Assembly: GCA_020086605.1 (NCBI GenBank)
Contig: JACBWW010000015.1
Span: 13,860,419 to 13,924,418, forward strand
Source of the DNA: Lanius collurio
Lineage: Eukaryota > Chordata > Aves > Passeriformes > Laniidae
Length of the DNA stretch: 64,000 nucleotides
Direction of reading: 5' to 3'
In this document: positions 24,430 through 35,973 of the stretch, piece after piece
How positions within the stretch are numbered: the stretch's first letter is position 1
Layout of the letters: the number at the start of each line of letters is the position of its first letter
Position numbers and translations under genes: made by a program
The notes under the pieces: generated by a model
What the model saw: only the letters and a program-made list of their open reading frames with translations
What the model was told of the DNA's origin: nothing
The model's database searches: none

Positions 24430-27393
24430 AGAAAGAATATATCATGACTTGAGAATCCATTCATTTCTTAAAAAGAAGACATGACACCAAGTGTTGGACA
24501 GGCAAACTGTGCCATAGTGCCTTTTTTTAATCTTGTTTTATGCCTTGCTTGCAGACTCAAAGCTGGATTATTTGCAGTTGTAGAGATCTGACCTCGAGGT
24601 ACCATTAATAGGAGAGAAATACAAACCCTATCCTTAATCAAAAACCTTTCAATTAACCTAGTACTGAAATTGTTTGCCACAGCCTCTTTCATAGAGGAGA
24701 AACCCCTGAAAAGGTCATCGTGGTTCCCTTGAGTTCCAGCTTTACTTCACAGCTCAAGAATGTGTTTTAAGGGAAAGGTAGTGGGGTAATAAACACTTTG
24801 TGTAAAAATTGTAGCCAGAAGAGAAAATAAAATACATAATGGCTTGGATACTGTCACTAAGTGTAATAATTACTTTTCAAGATTTATTAGGAAACAACTT
24901 CAGACTTGTCTTTTAAGTCTCTTTGTTTCTACTTGCATGTAATCAGAAGAGATAGCTTGAATTTTGTCTTCCTGTTGTTAGTAGAGAATTCTTGGGATTT
25001 TATCTTTATGTCTGTGGGAAAATGTGGGTTTTTGCTATACCTAGCATGCTATTATTTATCATCTTTTTTTATTAGAAACTGCTTTTTGTATCAGTTTGTT
25101 GCCAAGGGGATCCCCTGCCCTCACCTTGGTTAAGAAGCTGTGTAAGAAGTCCTTGTAAAGCTGCATTCTGAAATACATACTGTAGGTGTAAACTCACAAA
25201 AACACAATAATAATAATGTAGTAAAATCTGATGGGGAATGCTGTAAGTTCAAAAAACAGGAAATAGCCTTTAAGCATCCTTTTTACCATTATTGTGAAGC
25301 ATACAAATTGCACTGAAGTTTGAAGTTTCTCTGCATAAATTTCCAAAACATATAATTCAGAGAAATGCTTTGCACCCTTTTCCATAACTGTTGTTAGGCC
25401 AACTTAATTTTTCTCTTCCTCCTTGAAAAGGTTGTGCGTGTATGCCGGTGACTTGAATAGCCTGGTAAACATGGTTTTAGTCCATGAGGAAATTTAAGTT
25501 ATCATCAGACTCTGTCAAGCTAGATGGGTTTTTTAGCCTCACCCAGAGAAACATTTGTGATGTTCTTGTGAACTATAGCATGTCTAAAATGTCCCATGAA
25601 TTTAATAAAGAGCACCTAGAAGGAAGAACTCTGATGTATCATTTATTTAGAGTTGTCATACCAATGTAATGGACAAAATAGATTTAGGATATTTTATAAG
25701 CAAAAAAGGTTTCTAAGGCACATTTTCTATTTAAGACTATGCTGATCATATGTACCATATGAACATTTGGTGCACACAAAGACTAAGTTGAGCCTAATTT
25801 TTTAAAAATTGCCAGTTTTACCATTCTGCTTCTTTAAAAAAATGTATTTGGCCTCTGAAATGTAATGGTTTGTTTCATGGTCTCATTGTTTACCCTTTTT
25901 CTTTATTAGTGAAAAGTATAATTTTGGATCACAATGGTGTTGAGGAAGGTCCTTGTCATCTTGTACTTCTGTTATGATAATTAGTCATGCTGTAGGAAGG
26001 GGTAGGAAGAACTGCAAGTTCTTGTCTTGGCTTGAGAGAGGTTTCAGAATGCGTGTGCTAATGATACACTGAGAGATTTGCCTCACGGAGATCTGGGACA
26101 CCTTTTTTAGTTAATCAGAAGTTCCTGACTGACATTCGACTTAATACTACCAAAAATAAAAACCCATATATCTATCAGAACAACACATTTAGCATTAAAT
26201 GACAAGCAAAATAGCAATTGAATTTAAAATTAGAAGAAACAGGATGCTTGGGGGAAAAAATGTATTATTTAAAAAGTTGAGGGAATTTATAAGAGGTATG
26301 AAATACCTTAGGCACTCATAAATAATTTCTCATGCCATTAAGAGTTGATTCTCATAGAAGCTTTATTGTTCCATTCTTAGGTAAAACTTTGTGTCATGGC
26401 TAAGTATATCCATTTTAGAATTTTTTTTCTTTCCAGAAAAATGTTATCTGAATTGGTTTTATTCATCAACTCTAATCCACTGTGTAATCAAGGTGCAAAA
26501 TTTATACCTTTTTAAAAAGGAAATGTCTAAGTATGCCTATGAAGGGGAAGAGAGGCGATTTTCCCACTAAAGTAAGGGTTTAATTTTATTCTGCTTTTCC
26601 TCCATTGTATGTATGTTTTATTTGGGGGAGCAAGGGGCTGTCCTATAGAAAAATTTAGGAAATTTGCAGTTTAATGTATTTGCTATGATAATATTCAGTG
26701 ATTTTTTTTTTTTTTTCCATCACACAGCTTGTGGTGTTGTTTCTGTAGTGGACGTGAAGGGGCAGTGTAGGGCTGTTGATAAATCTTCCTCTGTGTTCAT
26801 CTTTTCAATCTTTTGTGGAATGACATGTTTAAAATTTGATTATTTTATCAGTTATGTATATGTGCATTACTTGTAAGAAAGTATGATAATTCTTTTAAGT
26901 TAAAAAGAGTTCTAGAAATATCAATTCAGTTAAGATCATTGCTGTTTAAAATGAGTCACTATTTTCTCCTTGATACTGTTTATAGTCATGAATATAGATA
27001 TTATTCAGTGTTTTTTTATGACTGTTAGTTTAAAGGTTTCCACATGCTAAAAGCACATGAGGATTATGGACAAATGCTGGCAAAGTACAGCTAGACTTGA
27101 AGTATAAAAGGGTATCAACAAAGCAACTTTGGTTGGTTTGGGTTGTTTTTTTCACTTTGAATGTTAAAGTGCATTTGAAATACTTACTCCTTGTGAATGG
27201 CAACCATTCTATATGAATTAATTGACATCCTGCAGAACTGAAATATTGAGGACGCCTGATGTATTTTTATCCAGTAGCATAAGTTGGTATCCAAAGGGGG
27301 CATTCTGTCAATGTCTCCTGAAACCACCATTGCAAACAGAAGGATCATTGTCTTGGGATGTATTCTCTGAAACAATGAGTATAGGTATAATCC

Positions 27394-27631
27394 TCAGATG
27401 TAAGGAAGAAAAGATAAAAAGAAGAAATTCTTCACTCTGAGGGTGGTGGTACACTGGAGTAGGTTTTCCAAAGGAGTTTTGAATGCACCATCCTGAGAAG
27501 TGTTCCAGGCCAATCTGGATGGGGCTTTGAGCAACCTGATCTAGTGGGTGGCATCCCTGTCTATGGCAAGCGTATTGGAACCAGATGGTCTGTGAAGTCC
27601 CTTCCACCTCAAACCATGCTATGATTCTGTG
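27394..27631 (+). mobile_element. CR1 LINE fragment, 3' end, truncated and decayed
   Basis: This matches the 3' part of the avian CR1 consensus as I know it. Landmarks are GAAGAAATTCTTCACTCTGA, GGGTGGTGGTACACTGGAGT, GGGGCTTTGAGCAACCTGAT followed by CTAGTGGGTGGC, and the terminal CCATGCTATGATTCTGTG, which resembles the CR1 3' repeat (ATTCTRTG). It is 5'-truncated, as most CR1 copies are. A GGAAGAAAAGATAAAAAGAAGAAA stretch at its 5' side looks like a small local duplication or insertion. No reverse-transcriptase coding sequence is present. The sense strand is the same as FBXW7. Any open frames here are fortuitous. Confidence 0.93.
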
Positions 27632-30553
27632 GTTATTTCTCATGTCACTGTTTTCTCAACAGAGACAGTATTCACTCCGGTCTTCTCTTATGACAGTGTT
27701 TTTGGTTGCTGTAGTTGATGTTCTGTCCAAATGCTAGTATAATGAAGATTTTGGGGTTAAGCTTTAAAAATGACTTGAGTGTAGCTCTGCCAGTTTCAGT
27801 GACAAACTTTTGCTTGCATATTTTTGAATATTTTATGTTACGTTGTTGTGTTTTTTTTCATAGACAACTTTGGGTTTGTTTCTGAGAATGTTTAATTTTG
27901 TTTCTAAGTCATAAAATACAGAGTGTTAGAATATTTGTTACGGAACATACAAAAAAATCTTTCACCATTCAAGTTTAAATCTTCTAGAATAAGTGGGGCT
28001 TTCCTTGTCCGTTGGTGCTGCTTTAGCACCCCCAAAACCATAGTCTGAAAAGCTAAATAATGATACTGAGCAGTTCAGTCTCTTTTGAAGATATCAAGGC
28101 ATACCTGGGTTAGTGGCGCAGCAAATAGCCCTTCTGTAGTATCACATTCCTTCCTCCTGGAGTGCTGATGACCTGAAGAATACATGTTTCTGGAAAGAAC
28201 GAAAGTAATGCTAGCAGTTAATTTTTGCATCGATTCAAGTATTGTACCTTCTCTCACAATAAACCACTTTAATTTGCTTAGCATTTTTACGCTGACAGCT
28301 TTCATCCTGGTGCATATTAAACAATTCAGAGAACAGAATTAAAATAAGAACTGAGTGATATTTGTGCTAAGTTTTAAGTACAGAAAATTATGGGAATCAC
28401 TGATAATTATAATGACTAATAATGAGAATATAGACTGAATATTAACACTTTTTTAGCCAGTAAGTCATTTATGATTAATTAATCATTAGGTAATATTTTG
28501 TGCATCTCTGTATGTTGAATATGTATGTTACCTGTTTTTTCTTTCAATAAAGTTTTTATTAGGTCTTTAAGGTGCTTAGAAGATGAAAAATATTTCTAAT
28601 GTGTGCTGGAATTCTCCTTGAAAGATCAAAGTACATGTTCTTTAACCTAAATTCGATAGATTTGACTTACATTAAAATTTGAAATTAGATAGAGACTTCC
28701 AGTGAATGCCAATAGTGGGGGGTTTTCTTCTGTTTATTAGAAGGTTATGATAGACATGAGCAATAAAAAATATAATCTGTGAATACTATTGTATAACTGC
28801 ATGACAAGCTCTTTCATGCCCTGAGAAAATGGCTTTCTCTTTTTTGTTTTTGCTTATTCTGTGATCACCAGTGAAAAGAAACCAGTAACATAGATGATTT
28901 GTTCTATTTAACTCTCGAAGTGCAATGTATAAAGTTTAGAAGATTGTTTGCTTTCTTAGGAGTTTTTTTGTGATGACCTTAGAAGTAAATATACTTTTTT
29001 CCCCTAGATAGAAGTATTCATTCTTCATTACTTCTAGAAACAATATAGTATTTTTATTGCAGTATGTCTTAGTGGATGAATCTTTGAAAAACATCTTACT
29101 AGATTTACTTGTCACAAAAGACAAATGTTAGGATGCTGAGGGATTGTAACAGTAAGGCTTTTTAATTAGGAAATTAAAACCCCCAAACCCTATGTATCAA
29201 ACTTTTGACAGAGCACTTGCTTGGGCAGTGTCAATACACTGTCTTTTCCCATGTTTTTCTTCGAAAGTGTTAGACTCCAATTCTTCAAAAGCAGCGGTAA
29301 CACTGTAGATGCCGCTGGGAAGTTGCAAACAAGAAAAAAGTCCTGTATTTTCACATCAGCTTTATGTATCAAAACTGCATGCATCTTTCACATCTGCCAG
29401 TAGACAGATGTGTTCAATTTCAAGTGCAAAAGTGCATGTGCCATTTTTAGACTTTATGCAAGCAGTGTATATCAAATTAGCTTCTTGTATAAACAAATAC
29501 TCAACTGCATGCCTTGTATGCATGTCAGCTGAATGCTGTTACGCACAAATTTTCTTAAAAGCAAGTGTCTTTTATGCTCACTGCGTAAAAAGCTTGTCGG
29601 TGTCTGGTGGGTAGTGCGAATGTTCTCAGCATTTAAAAAATTGTCTTCAAAAAAATGGATAGACTGAGAGGGCTATTATGCAAAAAGTTAATAGATAATA
29701 TGGTGCTTGTTGGTCACACATGCTGAAAGTACCAGAGACTGAAGTAGGAGAGTGTGTTCCTGTTCTTAAGGGCTTTCCCCAGCCCCAGCCAATGAAGGGA
29801 TTTGTTAATGAATGGAAAACTTTCATTAACAAGTTGCCTCCTTTAAAAACTAACTGAACTTGCAAATGATCAGAATGCCATTTGGCATATCATTAGTACA
29901 GGACGAGTAAGCCTTAGAAAATTTGAAGAATTGGTTCATGCAGTTCCAACAAAAGTACTTTAGAATTTGGGCTTTTCTTTGGTAGTCTGTGCCCCTTTGG
30001 TCTCTTTTCATTTTCTTGCTATCTGTGTAGACCCTTTACATTTTTTCAAACCTCCCCCCACCCCTGTTCAATAGCTAATCTGCTAAATTCATGCTACAAC
30101 TGCCTCATTGAGTGGATGCGTTGTTCTGCCCGCTTCGTACCAGCTTTGTTACTGTGCAGTATTTTTCAGCTGTTTGTGCTCATTACCATACAGCTGGTAT
30201 TTAGAGGAGAGAGGGAAGCAGGCAGAAGCTTTACTGTCTGCAAGTATAAGAAGCTCTTTTGCAAATGGGGTACTGGCAGATGGGGCATGTGTTTAAACGG
30301 GTTTTGCTGATAACAGACTGCATTAAAAATCATTCTGAGAAAGTCTAAGGTCAGCCCCTTGAATTCAGAACTTGAGAGGTATTCAGCTTTTGGAAGACCT
30401 TTATAGAATATTAATTAACCTAGGTCCATGAAAGTGACAAATGGATTGTTTGCAAAAATGGTGGATACTATCCTGCTGCCCTTGCTTTACGGTTCATTTC
30501 CTTCAGCATGTCCTGATTTGGTTTGTGGGGTTTTTAAAAAAACCCATGGGATT

Positions 30554-30569
30554 GTATATATATATATAC
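30554..30569. repeat. short TA microsatellite
   Basis: TATATATATATATA embedded in unique AT-rich DNA. Confidence 0.85.
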
Positions 30570-32759
30570 TGTGTTCATGATCAGGGCTGTTGCCAAAACA
30601 CGAGTGAACAAACAGTAAAATCCCAGACCTCATGAAAGGAAAAATAATTTTCCTTTTGATGTTGTGACTGAACATTGCATTATGTACAATTATATAAACC
30701 TTTGCCAGAAGCCAACCCTTTACATACACATGGAAATCTATTCTCTTGCTAGCAGAATGGGTAGCAGTGCACTGGCTGAGGTGATCTGAAGAGGTAATTG
30801 AGCAAAGTTTGTGTCTATAGCCAGTACATCTTCTACTGGCTCCGTAGCTGAGAAAGGAGAACAAGCTTTAGGCATTGGGACTGCTCTTGCAGGCCTGCAA
30901 TGGAAGCAGGAAATTATGAGGCTAAGTGCAAGCTGAGAACAGGTGTTCAGCATTGAGACATAGAAGTTAATCATTTACTGTCTGAAATACAAGGTAATTG
31001 GTATGTGCTAGCACAGCTCTGTGTGAGTCTACTGCATGGCCCTTGTAACAGGATCATCAAATTCCTGGCTTCCTTCTGGAATTCGGTGTATTTCAGCAGT
31101 GCTCTGAGCCCCTTGGGACACCCAGGGGTGACTAAGCAGTCGCCTTGCACAGATGGAGTGCTCTGACAGCTGATGAAGGATGGAAACACTGGTGGGTTAA
31201 CATTTCTCAGAGTACCCACACAGTCTCTGTCCCTCTCAGTCCTAATCCTCCAGGAAGAGCTACAGAATGCTTTCCAAAGCATTGAGCCGGGGACAATAAA
31301 ACCATAGACTCAATAGTGCTATTGATTTCACGGGATGCTATAATCTTGGGGTTCTTTCCCCTTGTTGCCTCTTTATTTCCCATTGGAGACAAACTCCTCC
31401 TTCCTTACTAACACTGCCCTTTCTGCTCGGTGACAACCAGAAAGTCTCAGATGTATACCATTCCACATGTATCTGGAACCTTATCAGCTCAACATTTTGG
31501 TCTCCTCCCCTTCCCCCATCCCAGCTGTATTATTTGGGGTAGTGAAAGTATTGCCACTACCCATAAACCTTCCTTTACTGATAATAAGGGGCATGGTTCA
31601 TTTGCAGAAGTTGGTCTTGCAGCACAGCAAACGGTTTGTAGTGTGTAAAGTCAGTGCCTGGAAGTGAGAAGACAACCTCTTATTCCAGACCACTTATCAG
31701 GTGTATGTACAATTTAGGCCAGATTTTTATGTTCTTGAGAGAAGAAATCTAAATCCTTTTTACCTACTTAACTATTGACCAGAGTTTTCTTTTAAGAATA
31801 GTTACAAAACATCAAGAGATTTTAAAGAAAAGCACTGTTCAGCTGCAAAATACCATTACTTCTCTATAGTGTGAGCTAACACTTGGAAAATGGGATGTGA
31901 GGAGTTCTGCTTTGAATGAGTTAGTGATCACATTCTAAATTACATTGAGGACATTGGAGATTTAAGCACAGCTTTATATGTATTTTGAGTTGCAAGTTAA
32001 ATGCTGTTCACTGGTTAGCTTCCACATCTGAAGCACATTTACTCTGTGTTTGTCAAGAGTGAAGTGGGGAATTCACTACTGCAACTTGTTCAAGCTCCTT
32101 AAATCAAATGTAATTTATTAGAATTTTTGATGTGCACTGAAGTGCAGCAAAAAAAAGTAATGGCCGAAGTAAGAGCCTGTTGCAATAGCTGCTGCAAGAG
32201 GGATAGGTCCCCTTCACCCCCTGAGTTTATAAACTCTAGCACTTGGCTTTCACACATCTGTCTTCAAATGCAGTTACACAAAAGTACAAGAAGAGGTTAT
32301 GAACAGCTATTGTCTTCTGAATCCAGCTGTGCTGCCTGGAAGCTTTATTTGCACACCTCTGCCTCCAGCCCACCTTCCTGCTTTCTCCCTCTTTGTACAG
32401 TACTGCCTAGTAGTCTGCCAGAAGTTATTTCCTTCCTTCCGCTTTGCTGGTAAATGGATCCTATAAATGATCTAACTTGCTTTAGGCGAAGTTAGTTAAG
32501 TTTAAAAGGCTATCAAAAGTGATTTAAGCTACCTGGAAAATGTTTTGCATGAAGAAGATCAAAGAGCAGCAGAGCTCTAAGGTCAGTAACCTCTTGCAGA
32601 AAGGTGGTAGAATACCCAGGGGTTAAACATCTTTAACTGGCCAAGTGAACATGTGTCTGTGGTGCATGAAGAGCAGATGTAAGAGCTGCTGTCACTGTAA
32701 AGGCCCTCCTGCAACTGCCTGTGCTAGTATCACTACTTTGATTAAAAATCACATGCTGG

Positions 32760-33110
32760 AGGTTGTAGACAGTCGTTCGCTTGGCTAAAATCCATGCCAC
32801 TGGAAACCTTCATCTCCCCCAAGCAGGTTCCTATTGCCCCTTTGGTGGTAATTATGGCCTCACTGGAGCCAGCAGAGCTCCCACACTGGCTGTGGAGCAA
32901 TCAGCCAGAAAAGCTTAGCCAATTTAAATGGGTGATTTGCACTAACCCAGCTAATTTCACGTAAAGTGGATTTATTGTTCCTTTGGTTCTACAGTGGGGA
33001 CAGTAGCATCTTCTGTTGGCTCAGTTAAACATAGGGGAGCCATGGTACAAATGCTGCGTGGTGTCCACGTGTGACAAATTGGCAGCTCCTTGAGTAAGGA
33101 CCCTACTCAG
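32760..33110. promoter_or_regulatory. candidate intronic regulatory element
   Basis: This 350-bp block is less AT-rich than its surroundings. It has a dense mix of factor-like sites: GGTAATTATGG (homeodomain), CCAATTTAAATGG, ATTGTTCCTTTGG (SOX-like) and TCCACGTGTGAC containing CACGTG at 33066-33071. Large introns of developmental regulators often hold conserved enhancers. I chose it by eye on motif density, with no alignment. Confidence 0.2.
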
Positions 33111-35917
33111 CACTGTGCCCAACCTTGTGGCTTCAATTTAGGTTTCCTGTGAGGTGGCTCGATGAGTGGAGATGAACAAAAGGCTCTGTGAGTATATTTC
33201 AGAAGTCCTTTTAGCTGAATTAAGGACACCTGTAAATTAATGTAGTAGTTTGTTCTTCCATAGCAGAAAGTACTAGGCACTTTTCAGGCTGTGGATAGGT
33301 GCTAACGGGGAACTTTATCATCCAAGTCTGGATGTTTTTAAGCATCGTGTAACTTTGATGTTAATTTGAATTAAGTTGTATAAAACTAATTCAGTGGGAG
33401 TGTTTGGATGGTAAATGAATTAAGCTTTTGCTTTAAAAGAAGTCAAAGTGCATAGGAAAGTTTTTCATGCTAAATACAAAATTATTAAATTCATGGTACA
33501 AGTTAGAATCTTCCAGATCTGTGATGTCATCTTTATATTTGTGGTAGGGAATCTCAAATTACTGAGATTTGTGAAAAGTAAGTTACATCTTTAAAGTCTG
33601 AGAGTTGCCTCTGAAAACTTTTTGTATATTCCTACCTTAAATATTTTGAAAAATGTAGAGAATTCCTTTGCATTGTAATTTTTATAGGTGTATTGTTTGT
33701 TTTTCCATATTATTTAAAAAATAATGGATGCAATGACTAATGTTCACCTAATGGCTAATAAACATTTGGTGCTCAGAAGAGATGTACAGGTTTGAATGGA
33801 CTCAGAGATCTCCAGCTATCTATCTTTGCCTGTTACACTGTCTACACATGAGTTTGGTGATAAAGTTTGGGGTAGGATCTAAAGTGCCCATAAGGTAATA
33901 AATGCATTAAAAGCTACAAGAAATTTTTCTAATAAGCAAAAGGAGAGCAGGCACCACTGTGGATGAAATAGAATTAAACTTAATCTAAAACCTTATCCCA
34001 CTGAAGATATTTTATACTGATTTGTTTCAAAGAAGTTCATAATAAAACCTTCAGTGAACTGAAAACAGTGGAGAAATCAATGTAATGAGCAATCAGCATC
34101 TGAAGCAAGTGACTGGCAATGAGAACACATCAAAGACAGTTTTCAGAGAAAGGGTGGAAATTACTGAAACTTCATAGTGTTTAGAGATATTGTGGTTCTG
34201 CCTTCGTCATGATGAGGTCCTGAATCTCCTGTACTGGGTGTTTCATTGTGTTTGCAATCTGTGGACAAAACCTAATTGTCAGTTGCTGACAACAGAGAAT
34301 GTCCACTTGAAGTTTTTTGCTTTTGTGAAAAGATTTTCTGCTTCCCTAGTAAAACACAGACTTTTAGCTCAATTTTTCTGTTGGGAATATCTCTACTTTG
34401 GAGAGCTTTGCTGGTGAGTCTTCAGTGCTCATCAGCCTTCAAAGGTCATCAGGGATTTGGACAAATCATCCAAACTGGTGAAGTTATCCAGTTTTAAAAA
34501 AATCACTCCTGCATCCCTGGAACCTCTTTTAACAGCTGTACTTTAAACTCAAGAGCTCAGTGAAACTTCAAGAGGAATAGTTTTTGATGCTTAATAATAA
34601 TTAGGAAACCTTCTCCAAAAATAGAGGCAAATTGAAATAATTAGGAAATTGTTGTTGGCCCTTTGTGTGTATTGATGAAACACAAGCATAACGAGGTGTA
34701 TGGCAGTTGGAAATACCATAAGGCGAGACATACCTGCAACAGCATAAAAGTCCTGCAGGAAGGTAGTTAATAGCTTTATTCACTGACATTTCAGTAATCC
34801 ACTTTGCTGGGAAATGCCCTTCTCTAGTTTTACATTGGTGCCACTCTCTTCAATTTTACTCATTGAGTCACCAAGTAGATGTCCATAAGTTTGTTTAAAT
34901 AAAGTTCTTGGATGTTATCCTGTAAACATATTATGTAAAGCAGTGCAGAAGTCACAGGTGCTATATTTTTATCTTTCTTCCGGTCTTGAGCGATCCCGGG
35001 AGTATGTTCAGGTTACAAAGGATTTACATAAAAATTCAGAATGGAATTATGCAGCATGTTGCTATAAAGTCTCTTCAGGAAGTCTTTTAGCATAATCCCA
35101 ATCCATCTCTTGTTCTCTTACTGTGTGTATGACTAGTGACTGTTAAAGTCACTTCTGTTGCTGCATTCTACATTTGGTTTTGGGAGGGAAGAAAGTCCTA
35201 ATTCACATCAGTTCTGGACATGTATGAATGGCAAAATGAATCAAATGAATGCATTTTTTCAGCCTATCATGGTTTCCAGTAAGTGGGGTAGATATGTAAT
35301 GTCAAAGACAGCCTGGAGGCCTACACTGAAAAGAGAATAATGTCGATAAAAGAATTGAAAATAGCCTTAATTCAAGATAGGAATTGCAAAGAAACAAATA
35401 CCCTATCCCCTCTGAAGACAATATGAGAAATACAAAGATATCCCCCATTTGTGAAACAGACAGACAAATTATTATGACAGATGTCAGCTGTGAATAATGG
35501 AAAGCACTTATTCTGGTCCATGTGAGTTTAGGCAGTGTGTACCAGGATGAGTGAGAGTACAGCCTCCATTGGCTGCAATGCAGGGAGGAACTGAGGTCTT
35601 GAAACTATGGCTAATAGATTTATTCTGGTCAGCTGAAAACATCATCTGATGAGGAATTTGTAAGTAATAACCGTCATGGGTTCATCTGTTTCCAAGGCAG
35701 GAAGATAGTCACCTTCCTCTTGGTGACAGAAATTTCCTGTTGCAGTGTGTGCTCTAAATCAGATGAGAAATGTGCATCAGACAGCATGGTTTACCAGGCA
35801 GAAATTGAATTGGGGTGACACCTGGCCTGTGGGCACCCATTCTCCCTGGTAATTCACTCAATAGGCTGTTGGTTGACCTTTTTACATCTGGGGAATGGGC
35901 AAGGGGCAGCAATAAAA

Positions 35918-35973
35918 TTGTTGTTGTTGTTATTATTATCATCATCATCATCATCATCATTATCATTATTATT
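35918..35973. repeat. compound trinucleotide microsatellite (TTG/TTA/TCA/TTA)
   Basis: (TTG)n passes into (TTA)n, then about seven ATC/TCA units, then ATT units. On the - strand it reads as ATG/ATA repeats, giving a spurious poly-Met/Ile open frame. Confidence 0.95.

Larger units (their letters stand above)
10778..27393. other. FBXW7 intron (gamma exon to exon 2), first part
   Basis: Begins with the GTAAGTG donor. AT-rich DNA with no recognisable exon on either strand. It contains TA/CA microsatellites (11701-11722, 18821-18863), a CpG cluster at 20740-20803, T-rich tracts (22386-22402, 26702-26716) and a perfect 16-bp palindrome at 24414-24429. A TGACGTGG CRE-like site lies at 12847-12854. 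Nothing else stands out. Confidence 0.85.

Noticed and set aside
30487..30864. 125-codon open frame on the - strand
   Set aside because: No recognisable domain and mixed low-complexity sequence including a TA microsatellite; consistent with chance.
34978..35005. CpG-bearing TTCCGGTCTTGAGCGATCCCGGG considered as a tRNA or tRNA-derived SINE
   Set aside because: No A-box/B-box pair or cloverleaf arms could be formed by eye.
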